A stretch of 64,000 nucleotides of DNA from CAIKMD01 sp036501365 (GCA_036501365.1 DASYAL010000077.1:27189-91188), one strand, 5' to 3'; numbered from the stretch's first letter, positions 41,478-51,424 are shown. A program made the numbers and translations. The notes: a model not told the origin generated them from the letters alone.

Positions 41478-42394
41478 GACCGCATCCCCTGGCGCGGATC
41501 GTAGGGGTGCTTGCCCGCCCAATCCTTGAGGAAAGTATCGAGCTCGGCATCGGCGCCTTGCGGCAACGCGACCCTGAGCGTCACCAGCTCGTCCCCTTTG
41601 CCGGCGACGCCTTTGCCTTTAAGGCGCAGCACCGAGCCAGTATTGGAATGCGGCGGCACGGTCATGGTGACGGGGCCGGTCGGCGTCGGCACGGTGACGC
41701 GTCCGCCGAGCACCGCCTCGCCCAGAGTCACCGGCAGGTCGAGCAGGATGTCGTCGCCCTCGCGGCGGAAAAGCGCGTGCGGCGCGATGCGGATCTCGAT
41801 CAGCGCGTCGCCGGCCGCGCCGCCGCCGAGACCCGGCCCGCCCTGCCCCGCGAGCCGCAGGATCTGGCCGTCGCGCACGCCGGCGGGAATGGTCACGTCG
41901 AGGCTCTTGCCGGGCGCGAGCTCGAGGCGTTGCTTGGCGCCGTTGACCGCATCGAGGAAATCGACCGTCAGCGCATATTGCCGATCGCCGCCGCGCATGC
42001 GGATGGTCGCGCCCTCGCCGCGCGCGCCGCCTTGACCGAAGCCGCCGCGGCCGAAGAACGAGAACAGATCGTCGAGATCCTCGGGCGCCACGCCTTCCTG
42101 CGCGCGATACTTCGCGCCCGGCGCGCCTTCGGCGAAATCCTGATAGGCATAGGCGCGCGGCTTCTCGTTGCCGCTCTCGTCGATCTCGCCGCGATCGAAG
42201 CGCGCGCGCTTGTCCGGATCCGACAACAGATCGTAGGCGGCCGAGATTTCCTTGAAGCGCGCCTCGGCCTGCTTGTTGCCGGGGTTGAGATCGGGATGGT
42301 GCTTCTTGGCGAGCGCGCGGTAGGCGGCACGAAGCTCGTCGCTCGTCGCCTCTTTCTTGACGCCCAGCACCTCGTAGGGATTTCGTGCAGCCAT
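41474..42394 (-). CDS. cbpA: CbpA, DnaJ-class co-chaperone
   Basis: 306 aa. The J-domain (residues 4-70) has the invariant HPD in ALAKKHHPDLNPGNK. A Gly/Phe-rich linker (FFGRGGFGQGGARGEGATIR) leads to the two C-terminal substrate domains (LELAPGKSLDVTIPAGVRDG, then PVTLGEAVLGGRVTVPTPTG). There is no zinc-finger domain, which separates CbpA from DnaJ. It delivers clients to DnaK and, in stationary phase, binds curved DNA in relatives. Confidence 0.92.
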   Translation of the reverse strand: MAARNPYEVLGVKKEATSDELRAAYRALAKKHHPDLNPGNKQAEARFKEISAAYDLLSDPDKRARFDRGEIDESGNEKPRAYAYQDFAEGAPGAKYRAQEGVAPEDLDDLFSFFGRGGFGQGGARGEGATIRMRGGDRQYALTVDFLDAVNGAKQRLELAPGKSLDVTIPAGVRDGQILRLAGQGGPGLGGGAAGDALIEIRIAPHALFRREGDDILLDLPVTLGEAVLGGRVTVPTPTGPVTMTVPPHSNTGSVLRLKGKGVAGKGDELVTLRVALPQGADAELDTFLKDWAGKHPYDPRQGMRS

Positions 42395-42462
42395 GTTCTT
42401 CGCCGTCTAGGAGCTGCCTCCATATAGGCAGTCTCGCGCCCCGGCCCAAGCCTTGATCGTCG

Positions 42463-43017
42463 CTAGGCGGCCGCGTGCTTCTCGACCCATTGCGCGTAGG
42501 CTTCGAGGAATTTGGTCAGGAACGCGCGGGTGCTGTCGTTGGTCAGCTTGCCGGCCGCATCGAACAGCTTGTCGGCGCCGCCGACATAGGCCTCGGGCTG
42601 CTGCATCGCCGGCATGTTGAGGAAGACGAGGCTCTGGCGCAGATGGTGATTGGCGCCGAAACCGCCGATCGCGCCCGGCGCGACGCTGATGATCGCCGCC
42701 GGCTTCTTGTCCCAGGCGCTCTGGCCATAGGGCCGCGAGCCGACATCGATCGCGTTCTTGAGCGCCGCCGGGACCGAGCGATTGTATTCCGGGGTGACGA
42801 AGATCGCGCCGTCGGCCTTCTTGATCCGCTCGCGGAATTGACGCCACGGCGCCGGCGGATCGCCATCGAGGTCCTGATTATAGAGCGGCAATTGCCCGAT
42901 CTCGACGATCTCGAGCTTTAGCGAAGCCGGCGCCAGCTCGCGCAACGCGTTCGCCATCTTGCGATTGAAGGATTCCTTGCGCAGGCTGCCGACGAGGACG
43001 ACGATATCTTTGGGCAT
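42463..43017 (-). CDS. NADPH-dependent FMN reductase
   Basis: 184 aa flavodoxin-like fold: VVLVGSLRKESFNRKMANAL (phosphate loop GSLRKxSxN), LPLYNQDLDG, ADGAIFVTPEYNRSVPAALK (the PEYN motif) and AIISVAPGAIGGFGANHHL. Family members (ChrR/YieF/AzoR-like) reduce FMN, quinones, chromate or azo dyes. It could supply reduced FMN to the LLM monooxygenases, but it is 30 kb away and that is only a possibility. Confidence 0.9.
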   Translation of the reverse strand: MPKDIVVLVGSLRKESFNRKMANALRELAPASLKLEIVEIGQLPLYNQDLDGDPPAPWRQFRERIKKADGAIFVTPEYNRSVPAALKNAIDVGSRPYGQSAWDKKPAAIISVAPGAIGGFGANHHLRQSLVFLNMPAMQQPEAYVGGADKLFDAAGKLTNDSTRAFLTKFLEAYAQWVEKHAAA

Positions 43018-43066
43018 GGGAAGTTGCTCCGTCAGGGGGACCGCGGGATGCGGCTAGATATGGCGA

Positions 43067-43918
43067 TCAGGATTGCGACGGCAATGCCGCCAGCGCCTCG
43101 CTTTCGCGCCACAGCCGCTCGGCCGCGGCATCGTCCTGCGCCGGCGCGTCGGGCAAGCGCTCGCGGCTTTTGTCGAAATACTTGCCCGTGACGCCCTCGA
43201 CCAGGGCAGAAGAAGCGAGATAGACCGGCGTCTCGGCGCCGCGCGCGACCGAAATCGCGCCGAAGCGCTTGCCGATGCCGATCGCCCAGCGCCAGAAACC
43301 GCGATTGTTGTCGCCGAAGCTCGTCGCGACGAAGCCCGGATGAAGGCAATTGACGGTGACGCCGCTGACGGCGAGCCGCCGCGCCAGCGCGCGCGTGAAA
43401 AGGATGTTCGCGAGCTTCGAGCGCTGATAGGCCTTCCACCCGCTATAGCCGATGACGTTCTGCAGATCGGCGAAATCGAGCCGGGCGCCGCGATGCGCCT
43501 CCGAGGCGACATTGACGATGCGCGCCGGCGCCGAGGCGACGAGCCGCGCGCGCAACAGCGCGGTCAAACGGAAATAGCCCAGATGATTGAGGGCAAAGGT
43601 CTGCTCAAGCCCGTCTTCGGTCACCGTCCGCCGCGCGAAAAACGCGCCGGCATTGTTGAGCAGCACGTCGATGCGCGGCGCCGCGGCGAGCAATTCGGGC
43701 GCGAGGCGTAAGACCTCGTCGCGGCGCGAGAGATCGGCATGATGCATCTCGGCATCGACGCCGGGCACGCGCGCGCGCAGCCGCGTCAGCGCCGCCGCGG
43801 CCTTTGCCGGATCGCGGCCGACAAGCACCAGCCGCGCGCCCAGCGCGCCGAGCTGCGCCGCCGCCTCGAAGCCGATGCCATCGCTCGCGCCGGTGATGAC
43901 GCAGGTCTTGCCGTTCAT
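43067..43918 (-). CDS. Short-chain dehydrogenase/reductase, retinol-dehydrogenase-like
   Basis: 283 aa. Cofactor motif TCVITGASDGIGFEAAAQLG (TGxxxGIG), LLNNAGAF (NNAG), catalytic Ser in IVNVASEAHRG and the YQRSKLANILFTRALAR segment (Y-x-x-x-K), then LHPGFVATSFG. NADP(H) preference is suggested by VLVGRDPAK after strand 2. Start ATGA overlaps the IMPase stop, so the two genes are translated together. Substrate unknown. Confidence 0.9.
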   Translation of the reverse strand: MNGKTCVITGASDGIGFEAAAQLGALGARLVLVGRDPAKAAAALTRLRARVPGVDAEMHHADLSRRDEVLRLAPELLAAAPRIDVLLNNAGAFFARRTVTEDGLEQTFALNHLGYFRLTALLRARLVASAPARIVNVASEAHRGARLDFADLQNVIGYSGWKAYQRSKLANILFTRALARRLAVSGVTVNCLHPGFVATSFGDNNRGFWRWAIGIGKRFGAISVARGAETPVYLASSALVEGVTGKYFDKSRERLPDAPAQDDAAAERLWRESEALAALPSQS

Positions 43919-44715
43919 GCGACGATGTCGCGGATGGTCTGCCAGGCCTGGGGACTCGCCGCCGACAGCACCGGCTGGTCGGTGATGCGCGGATCGTAGG
44001 CGCGGCCGTCGAGGAAGCTGCCGCAGCCGCCTGCCTCGGCGACGATCAGCATGCCCGCCGCATGATCCCAGGGCAGCGAGCGCGAATGCAGCGAGAACTG
44101 CGCCATGCCCTGCGCGATCGCCATATATTCGAGACCGCTGCAGCCCTGATTGTGCACGCCGCGGATGCGGCCGCTGTCGTTGAGTGCGCGGGCGGCGCGC
44201 TGGCCCGACCGCGTGCGGCCGTAGGCGCTGCCGGTGAGCTTCTCCGGCGGCACATGGCCGCTGACGCGCAGCCGCTCGCCGCCCGACCACGCGCCCTGGC
44301 CTTTGACCGCGGAGATCAGCACGTCGCCGAGCGGGTTGTAGATCCAGCCGGCCTCGACCGCGCCGTGGCGCGCCAGCGCGACGATCACCGCGAAGCCGGG
44401 ATTGCCGCGCACGAAATTCGCCGTGCCGTCGACCGGATCGATGATCCAGACCGGCGCGTCGGCGGACAGCCAGGCGAGGCGCGAGGGATCCTCGGCGACG
44501 CTTTCCTCACCCACCACATTGGTGTTGGGGGCGGCTTCCTTAAGCAGCCGCGTCAACTCGCGCTCGGCCTCGGTGTCGGCGATGGTGACCGGATCGCCCG
44601 GTTTCTTCTCGCGCACGTCATCGCGGCCCAAGGCACGGAACCGCGGCAAAATCATGGCACGCGCCGTCGCGCGAATGTAATTTGCAACACTTTGCGGATC
44701 GATCATCTGTGTCAT
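43915..44715 (-). CDS. Inositol-monophosphatase-family phosphatase
   Basis: 266 aa. Metal-binding motif 1 is VVGEES (Glu), WIIDPVDGTANFVRGNPGFA (motif A DPVDGT), and motif B is LPWDHAAGMLIVAEAGG (WD). Li+-sensitive, Mg2+-dependent enzymes of this family hydrolyse inositol phosphate, histidinol phosphate or PAP. The rather free N-terminus and the context do not settle which. It is divergent from the amine oxidase at 44742 and coupled to the SDR. Confidence 0.9.
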   Translation of the reverse strand: MTQMIDPQSVANYIRATARAMILPRFRALGRDDVREKKPGDPVTIADTEAERELTRLLKEAAPNTNVVGEESVAEDPSRLAWLSADAPVWIIDPVDGTANFVRGNPGFAVIVALARHGAVEAGWIYNPLGDVLISAVKGQGAWSGGERLRVSGHVPPEKLTGSAYGRTRSGQRAARALNDSGRIRGVHNQGCSGLEYMAIAQGMAQFSLHSRSLPWDHAAGMLIVAEAGGCGSFLDGRAYDPRITDQPVLSAASPQAWQTIRDIVA

Positions 44716-44741
44716 GATGAGGCGAACGGATCGGGATTTCC

Positions 44742-45998
44742 ATGGCTGACGGAACGGATTTCGACGTCGTGATCGTCGGCGCCGGCGCGGCGGGTATCGC
44801 CGCCTGTCATCGCCTCGCGGCGGCGAAGCTGCGGGTGGTGGCGCTTGAGGCCCGCGACCGGATCGGCGGCCGCGCCTGGACGGTGCCGACCGCGCTCGGC
44901 AAGCCGGTCGATCTCGGCTGCGAGTGGCTGCATTCGGCCGATATCAATCCGTGGAGCGACATCGCCGTGCGGCTCGGCTTCGCGCTCGACAAGACGCCGC
45001 CCGACTGGACCAGCCGCATCGCCATCCATCACGGCGAGGCGGCGAACGAGGACTGGCAGCGTGCCCGCGACGAATTCGAGGAGGCCTACGAGCGCGCGGC
45101 GAAGCTGCCCTACGACCAGCCGGCGTCGGCGCTGCTGCCGCCGGGCGGGCGCTGGAACAAGCTGTTCGATGCGATCAGCACCTGGGCGAATGGCGCCGAA
45201 CTCGATTTCGTCTCGGTGAAGGATCGCCAGAATTACGACAACACCTCGGTCAACTGGCGCTGCTATGACGGCTACGGCGCGCTGATGATCGCCTACGCCA
45301 AAGGACTGCCGATACGCCTCGACACCGTCGTCGAGCGCATCGATCACGGCGGCCATCGCCTTCGCCTCCATACCAACCGCGGCGAGATCAGCGCCGCCGC
45401 GGTCATCGTCACCGTCTCGACCAGCCTCCTTGCCGCCGAAGCGATCCGCTTCACGCCGGCGCTGCCGCAGATCGTCGACGCGGCGGCGGGGCTGCCTTGC
45501 GGCGTCGCCAACAAGGCCTTCCTCGCGCTCGAAGGACCGACGCCTGGCGAAAGCTATCGCCATCTCATCGGCCGCACCGATCGCACGGAGACCGGCAACT
45601 ATCAGCTTCGCCCGCATGGCTGGCCGATGATCTCGTGCTATTTCGGTGGCCGGCTGTCGGTGCGCCTCGAGCAGGAAGGACCCGAGGCGATGGCGGCCTT
45701 TGCCATCGATGAACTCGCCGGCATCTTCGGCAACGGCATCCGCAACCGGCTGCGACTGCTCGCGACCTCCGCCTGGGGCACCGACCCCTTCGCGCGCGGT
45801 TCCTATTCCTGCGCGTTGCCGGGCCATGTCGACGACCGCGATATCCTGGCGCAGCCGATCGAGGATCATCTGTTCTTCGCCGGCGAGGCCTGCTCGCGCG
45901 ATCAATTCGGCACGGCGCATGCGGCTTTCACCTCCGCCGTCATGGCCGCCGATCGCGTTATCGCGGCGCTCAGCATCGCCGGCATCGGCTTGTCATAA
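44742..45998 (+). CDS. FAD-dependent amine oxidase-like oxidoreductase
   Basis: 418 aa. The N-terminal Rossmann motif DVVIVGAGAAGIAACHRLAA and the adjacent LEARDRIGGRAWTVP (R-x-G-G-R) are the flavin amine-oxidase signature; C-terminal FAGEACSRDQFGTAHAAFTS is the second FAD contact. WLHSADINP and NTSVNWRCYDGYGALMIAYA line the substrate side. No signal peptide. It may oxidise a polyamine or other amine, or act as a desaturase. It is read divergently from the IMPase gene. Confidence 0.88.
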   Translation: MADGTDFDVVIVGAGAAGIAACHRLAAAKLRVVALEARDRIGGRAWTVPTALGKPVDLGCEWLHSADINPWSDIAVRLGFALDKTPPDWTSRIAIHHGEAANEDWQRARDEFEEAYERAAKLPYDQPASALLPPGGRWNKLFDAISTWANGAELDFVSVKDRQNYDNTSVNWRCYDGYGALMIAYAKGLPIRLDTVVERIDHGGHRLRLHTNRGEISAAAVIVTVSTSLLAAEAIRFTPALPQIVDAAAGLPCGVANKAFLALEGPTPGESYRHLIGRTDRTETGNYQLRPHGWPMISCYFGGRLSVRLEQEGPEAMAAFAIDELAGIFGNGIRNRLRLLATSAWGTDPFARGSYSCALPGHVDDRDILAQPIEDHLFFAGEACSRDQFGTAHAAFTSAVMAADRVIAALSIAGIGLS

Positions 45999-46072
45999 TC
46001 ACGCCCCGATTTGGTATAAACTGTGCAGCAAGTGCGTGCGGGGCAACAAGTGCGTAGCGGGAGCTTGAAACG

Positions 46073-46906
46073 ATGACGGTGGTTTCGCGTGCGATGCGGG
46101 GCGCGATTTGCGGTTTGGCATTGATCGCAGCTGCATCGGGTGCGTCGGCCCAGACCTCGACTTTCACCAACTGGCAGGATTCGTCGGGTCTCGTGCTGCG
46201 TCCCCTCGGCGGCCCGATTAGCGATTGGACAGTCACGGTCGGCGGCGGGCTCGCCGTCCTTCCCGCCTACGAAGGTTCGAACAGCATGAAGCTCTCGCCC
46301 GCACCCGATGTCGATGTCCGCTACAAGGACCTCGCTTATCTCTCGGTCGGCGAAGGCATCGGCGTGAATATCCTGCGCGGCACCAATTACCGTGCGGGGA
46401 TTGGCCTTACCTATGATACGGGCCGCGAGCACAGCGCGGCGACACGGCTCAAAGGCACGCAGAATATCGATCCTGCGCCGCTCGCGAAGGCGTTCGCGCA
46501 ATATGCCTTCATGCCGGTCGTCTTCGACATCGACATCAAGCAGGCGCTCACCTCTTACCAGGGGCTTAGCGCCGACCTCGGCGTCTACATGCCGGTCGTG
46601 GGCCAGGAGAAGCTGCAGGTCTTCGTCGGGCCCGAGGTCACCTTCGCCAATCATCAATATATGCAGGCGCATTTCGGCATCGATCCGCAGAACGCTTCCT
46701 CGCAATCGACGTTCCACAACTATGGGGCGGGCGGCGGCGTCAAGGACGCCAAGCTCGGCGCGACCGCCATGTACCATTTCGACGATCATTGGTTCGTCGA
46801 CGGCGATGTCGGGCTCGAGCGCCTGCTCGGCTCGGCGATCGGCAGCCCCATCGTTCAGACGCGCTGGAATATGAGCGTCGACGGCACCATCAATTACACC
46901 TTCTAG
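46073..46906 (+). CDS. MipA/OmpV-family outer-membrane protein
   Basis: 277 aa. The signal peptide ends SGASAQ. The MipA/OmpV pattern is WTVTVGGGLAVLPAYEGSNS, PAPDVDVRYKDLAYLSVGEG, RAGIGLTYDTGREHSAATRL, and a C-terminal beta-signal ending in Phe (MSVDGTINYTF). These barrels are linked to murein-synthesis scaffolding or solute and drug traffic. It lies 164 bp upstream of the RND pump on the same strand. No TolC-type channel is seen. Confidence 0.88.
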   Translation: MTVVSRAMRGAICGLALIAAASGASAQTSTFTNWQDSSGLVLRPLGGPISDWTVTVGGGLAVLPAYEGSNSMKLSPAPDVDVRYKDLAYLSVGEGIGVNILRGTNYRAGIGLTYDTGREHSAATRLKGTQNIDPAPLAKAFAQYAFMPVVFDIDIKQALTSYQGLSADLGVYMPVVGQEKLQVFVGPEVTFANHQYMQAHFGIDPQNASSQSTFHNYGAGGGVKDAKLGATAMYHFDDHWFVDGDVGLERLLGSAIGSPIVQTRWNMSVDGTINYTF

Positions 46907-46981
46907 CGAGCCAAGCGCGCGCCGCCGGTCGCGCGCGGCGTTACGCAGCACCGGTCAACAATAGCCGCACGCCCGCTCCCG

Positions 46982-47009
46982 CCGCGACACTGGCGCCGCG
47001 ACACTGGCG
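46982..47009. repeat. Perfect 14-bp tandem duplication upstream of the RND gene
   Basis: CCGCGACACTGGCG at 46982-46995 and 46996-47009 in the 164-bp gap before the pump gene. It may alter promoter spacing. Confidence 0.9.
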
Positions 47010-47070
47010 CCGAAGCGGCGAAAGCCGCTAGGATCGCGGCGTATATGTTTGCGTTGGGGGAAATACGCCG

Positions 47071-50000
47071 ATGATGGGCTTGGTGCGCCTTGCGCTGCGC
47101 CGCCCCTACACCGCGGCCATCACTTCCCTCCTGATCATGCTGATGGGCGGTCTCGCGATCACCCGCATGATCGTCGACATCTTCCCGGTCATCGACATCC
47201 CGGTCGTGCTCGTCGCCTGGAACTATCCCGGTCTTTCCGCCGAAGACATGGAGCGCCGCGTCGTCCTCGTCAGCGAGCGTTCCTATTCGCAGACCATCAA
47301 CGGCATCTCGCATATGGAATCGCAGGCGATTCCCTCGACCGGCATCATCAAGATCTATTTCGAGCCCGGCACCGATATCGGCGGCGCGATCGCCCAGATC
47401 TCCGCCGCCAACAACACCATCCTGCGCATCGTGCCGCCCGGCATGACGCCGCCCAACATCATCCAGTTCAATGCCGCGAGCGTGCCGGTCATTCAGCTCA
47501 CGGCGACGAGCACGACCGTCGCCGAGCAGAACATCTTCGACTACGCGCTCAATTTCCTGCGCCTGAAGCTCTTCACCATCTCGGGACTTTCGGTCACGGC
47601 GCCTTATGGCGGCAAGCAGCGCCTCATCATGGTCAGTCTCGATCCGCCGCGCATGGCCGCCAAGGGCGTCTCGCCGAACGACGTCGTCACTGCGCTGCAA
47701 GCCTCGAACGTGATCGTGCCGGCCGGCATCGCGCGGATCGGCACGCGTGAATACAATGTCGCGCTCAATTCGAGCCCGCCGAGCGTCGACCAGTTCAACC
47801 AATTGCCGCTCGGCATCCGCGGCGGCGTGCCGGTGGAACTCGGCGATGTCGCCCATGTCGAGGATTCCTTCGCGACCCAGACGCAGATCGCGCATGTCAA
47901 CGGCGAGCGCGCGGTATTCCTCCTCATCCTGCGCCATAGCGACTCCTCGACCCTCGCGGTGATCAACGCGACCCGCGACCTGATGCCCGAGATCCAGGCC
48001 GCGGCGCCGCAGGGCATCGACCTGAAGCTCGATTTCGACCAGTCGGTCTTCGTCCGCGCCGCGATCAACAACGTCGTGCGCGAGGCGATCGTCTCCTCGA
48101 TCCTCGTCTCGCTGATGATCCTTCTGTTCCTCGGCTCGTGGCGGAACACGCTGATCGTCGCGGTGTCGATCCCGCTCTCGATCTTCGCTGCGATCGCCGG
48201 CCTCTTGCTGACGGGACAATCGATCAACCTGATGACGCTCGGCGGCCTCGCCCTCGCCATCGGCCTGCTGGTCGACAATGCGACGGTGACGATCGAGAAC
48301 ATCCACCGCAACCAGTCGCTCGGCAAGCCTCTCACCATCGCGATCCTCGACGGCGCTTCGGAGGTGGTGCAGCCGCTGACGGTCGCGACGCTCGCGATCT
48401 GCATCGTCTTCTTCCCGGTCGTGCTGCTCACCGGGCCGGCGCGGTTCCTGTTCATTCCGCTGGCGATCACCGTCGTCCTGGCGATGCTCGCCTCCTATTT
48501 CCTCTCCTTCTCGGTGGTGCCGAGCTTCGCGCGCTTCTTGCTCGCTGGCGAGACTCACCGCGACGGGCCGCCGCGCAACGTCTTCGCACGCGCCGGCCAA
48601 GCCTTCCAGAACGGCTTCGAGCGCTGCCGCATCGGCTACGGCGGCGCGCTCGAAGGCGCCCTCGCCCATCGCGGCTTCATTCTGATTTGCGGTGGTGTGC
48701 TGCTGGCGCTCACCGGCTGGCTCGCGACGACCGTCGGCACCGATTTCTTCCCGACCGCCGATGTCGGCATCATCAAGCTGCATTACCGCGCGCCGGTCGG
48801 CACCCGGCTCGAGGAGACCGAGCGGCTGACCCTCCAGGTCGACGACCGCATCCGCCACATCATTCCGGCCGACGAGCTCGGCACGATCAACGACGTGACG
48901 GGCGTGCCGTTCTCCTACAACCTCGCCATCGTGCCGTCGGACAATGTCAGCAGCGCCGATGCCGAGATCACCATCCAGCTCAAGACGCCGCACCGGCCGA
49001 GCCTCGACTATGTCCACATGATCCGCGCCGAGCTGCCGCGCGCCTTTCCCGCCAGCGAGTTCTATTTCCAGAACGGCGACATCGTCAGCCAAGTGCTGAA
49101 TTTCGGCCTCTCGGCGCCGATCGACGTACAGGTCCAGGCGCAGGATTTCGGCCAGGCGCAAGATCTCGCGCGCCGGCTGCTGCAGGCGATGGAGAAGATC
49201 CCCGGTGTCGCCGATCCGCATATCGTGCAGCTTCTCAACTATCCCGCGCTCAACGTGAACGTCGACCGGCTCAAGGCCGCCGAGCTCGGCCTGTCGCAGC
49301 GCGACGTCTCGAACAACATGCTGATCGCGCTCTCGATGAGCCAGCTCGTCGCGCCGTCATACTTCCTCAACCCCACCAACAACGTGAATTACAGCGTCGT
49401 CGTCGGCATACCGATCAACCGCATGAACAGCGTCTCCGATCTGATGGCGACGGCTGTCAGCCAGCCGGCCAATACGCCGCTGCCGACGACCCAGAGCGCG
49501 CTTGCGATCATGCCCAACGCGCCGGTGACGACCTTGGACGACGTCGCGACCGTATCGCCCGGTACGAGCTATGAATCGCTCAACCACTACACCGTGCAAC
49601 GCATCATCGACGTCGCGGCGAATGTCGACGGCCGCGACCTCGGCGGCACCGGCGGCGACATCCAGGCGGCGATCGACCAGATCATGAAAGGCCAGCCGAT
49701 CACCACGCATATCGACATCCGCGGCCAGAACGAGGTGATGCAGACCTCGTTCCGCAATCTCGCCCTCGGCCTCATTCTCGCGATCATCCTGGTCTACGCG
49801 CTGCTCGTCGTGCTGTTCCAGTCCTGGATCGATCCCTTCATCATCATGATGGCTTTGCCCGGCGCGCTGATCGGCATCCTCTGGATGCTGGTGTTGACGC
49901 ATACCACCCTCAACGTCGAATCGCTGATGGGCACGATCATGTCGGTCGGAATCTCGGTGTCGAATTCGATCCTCGTCGTCAGCTTCGCCAACGACGTCCG

Positions 50001-50319
50001 CGGGCGCGAAAACCTCGATCCGTTCGCCGCCGTCGTGGTCGCGGCCAAGACGCGGCTGCGGCCGATCCTGATGACGGCGCTTGCCATGATCATCGGCATG
50101 ATCCCGATGGCGCTCGGCCTCGGCGAGGCCGGCGAACAGAACGCACCGCTGGGCCGCGCCGTGATCGGCGGCCTCGCCGCGGCGACCGTCGCGACGCTCT
50201 TCATCGTGCCGATCATCTACACCTTGTTGCGCCGCAAGCCGCCATCGCTGTATGAACTCGACCAGCGATTCGCCGCCGAGGCGGCGGGATCGGCAGAAGG
50301 GGATGGCCCTCATGGTTGA
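47071..50319 (+). CDS. RND-family efflux pump inner-membrane protein (HAE-type)
   Basis: 1082 aa, 12 helices with two large periplasmic loops. TM1 RRPYTAAITSLLIMLMGGLA; TM4 GGLALAIGLLVDNATVTIEN carries the proton-relay Asp but has Asn at the second position (VDN where AcrB has VDD). Second half: LVTLTHTTLNVESLMGTIMS-like region, then RLRPILMTALAMIIGMIPMA. It exports drugs, solvents or metabolites by proton motive force. The gene order here is pump first and adaptor second, with an 8-base overlap, the reverse of acrAB. Confidence 0.9.
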   Translation: MMGLVRLALRRPYTAAITSLLIMLMGGLAITRMIVDIFPVIDIPVVLVAWNYPGLSAEDMERRVVLVSERSYSQTINGISHMESQAIPSTGIIKIYFEPGTDIGGAIAQISAANNTILRIVPPGMTPPNIIQFNAASVPVIQLTATSTTVAEQNIFDYALNFLRLKLFTISGLSVTAPYGGKQRLIMVSLDPPRMAAKGVSPNDVVTALQASNVIVPAGIARIGTREYNVALNSSPPSVDQFNQLPLGIRGGVPVELGDVAHVEDSFATQTQIAHVNGERAVFLLILRHSDSSTLAVINATRDLMPEIQAAAPQGIDLKLDFDQSVFVRAAINNVVREAIVSSILVSLMILLFLGSWRNTLIVAVSIPLSIFAAIAGLLLTGQSINLMTLGGLALAIGLLVDNATVTIENIHRNQSLGKPLTIAILDGASEVVQPLTVATLAICIVFFPVVLLTGPARFLFIPLAITVVLAMLASYFLSFSVVPSFARFLLAGETHRDGPPRNVFARAGQAFQNGFERCRIGYGGALEGALAHRGFILICGGVLLALTGWLATTVGTDFFPTADVGIIKLHYRAPVGTRLEETERLTLQVDDRIRHIIPADELGTINDVTGVPFSYNLAIVPSDNVSSADAEITIQLKTPHRPSLDYVHMIRAELPRAFPASEFYFQNGDIVSQVLNFGLSAPIDVQVQAQDFGQAQDLARRLLQAMEKIPGVADPHIVQLLNYPALNVNVDRLKAAELGLSQRDVSNNMLIALSMSQLVAPSYFLNPTNNVNYSVVVGIPINRMNSVSDLMATAVSQPANTPLPTTQSALAIMPNAPVTTLDDVATVSPGTSYESLNHYTVQRIIDVAANVDGRDLGGTGGDIQAAIDQIMKGQPITTHIDIRGQNEVMQTSFRNLALGLILAIILVYALLVVLFQSWIDPFIIMMALPGALIGILWMLVLTHTTLNVESLMGTIMSVGISVSNSILVVSFANDVRGRENLDPFAAVVVAAKTRLRPILMTALAMIIGMIPMALGLGEAGEQNAPLGRAVIGGLAAATVATLFIVPIIYTLLRRKPPSLYELDQRFAAEAAGSAEGDGPHG

Positions 50320-51424
50320 GCCGAGGGGCGGACGGAAGCTCTACCTCTGGGGCGGCGTGGGCCTGGTGATCGCCGTCGGCATCGTCATCTATGTCACCCA
50401 CGGCCGTGCCTCCGCGGTCGCGACCGAGCGCACCGCGATGCAGAGCGAGAGCGCGCGCGGGCCGGAGGTCCAGACCGCGACCGCGACGATGAGCCCCGCG
50501 GCGCGCGACATCCGCCTGCTCGGCGACGCGCGGCCTTATCTCACCGCGACGCTCTTCGCCAAGGTGAGCGGTTACGTCAAAACGGTGAGCGTCGACAAAG
50601 GCGATCAGGTCAAGGCGGGCCAGGTGCTGGCCGAGATCGAATCCGCCGAGACCGATGCGCAATACGACGCCGCCATCGCCGATCTCGACAACAAGAAGAA
50701 GCTCGCCGCGCGCGATCGCGATCTGCTGACGCGCGGCAACGTTGCGGTCCAGCAGGCGCAGACCTCGCAGACCAACATGCTGATGGCCGAGCAGGCGGTG
50801 CGCAACCTCGCGAGCCTCAAATCCTACGAGACCATCCGCGCGCCCTTCGACGGCACGATCACCGCGCGCTTCGCCGATCCGGGCGCGCTGCTGCAATCGG
50901 CCACCAGCAGCCAGTCCTCGGCGCTGCCCGTGCTGACGGTCTCCGACAACGCGAAGCTAAGGATCGGCGTCTATGTCGAGCAACGCGACGTAACCTATGT
51001 ACATGTCGGCGATCCCGCGGACGTGACCGACGCCAGCGACGCGACGCGACGCATCGCCGCCAAGATCAGCCGCACCGACGGCGCGCTCGATCCCAAGACG
51101 CGGACGCTCTACGTCGAGATCGACATCGACAATACCGGCAATTTCCTGATTCCCGGCTCTTTCGCCTACGTCACGCTGCATCTGCCGGTGAAGAGCTATC
51201 CGCAGCTTCCGGTTACCGCGCTCATCATGCGCGGCGGCAAGTCCTACGTTGCCGGCGTCACCGATGACGGCAAGGTCAAGCTGCGCGGCGTCACCCTCGC
51301 CGGCACCGACGGCGCCACGTTCACCGTTGCCGACGGCGTCAGGGCGGGCGACCGCGTCGCGATCAACCTGCCGAACGAGATCGGCGACGGCGACCCGGTC
51401 CAACTCGTGCAGAAGGGCGACTGA
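50312..51424 (+). CDS. RND periplasmic adaptor (membrane-fusion protein)
   Basis: 370 aa from ATG 50312, spaced nine bases from AAGGGG; ATG 50303 sits too close to it. One N-terminal anchor helix (LYLWGGVGLVIAVGIVIYVT) precedes the lipoyl domain (VSGYVKTVSVDKGDQVKAGQ), the alpha-hairpin (about residues 120-175), its return strand YETIRAPFDGTITARFADPG, and the beta-barrel region PVTALIMRGGKSYVAGVTDD. It links the RND pump to an outer-membrane channel, which is not encoded nearby. Confidence 0.9.
   Translation: MVEPRGGRKLYLWGGVGLVIAVGIVIYVTHGRASAVATERTAMQSESARGPEVQTATATMSPAARDIRLLGDARPYLTATLFAKVSGYVKTVSVDKGDQVKAGQVLAEIESAETDAQYDAAIADLDNKKKLAARDRDLLTRGNVAVQQAQTSQTNMLMAEQAVRNLASLKSYETIRAPFDGTITARFADPGALLQSATSSQSSALPVLTVSDNAKLRIGVYVEQRDVTYVHVGDPADVTDASDATRRIAAKISRTDGALDPKTRTLYVEIDIDNTGNFLIPGSFAYVTLHLPVKSYPQLPVTALIMRGGKSYVAGVTDDGKVKLRGVTLAGTDGATFTVADGVRAGDRVAINLPNEIGDGDPVQLVQKGD

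Noticed and set aside
46903..49221. 772-residue open frame on the minus strand
   Set aside because: Antisense to the RND pump; Asp/Arg/His-rich sequence with no domain.
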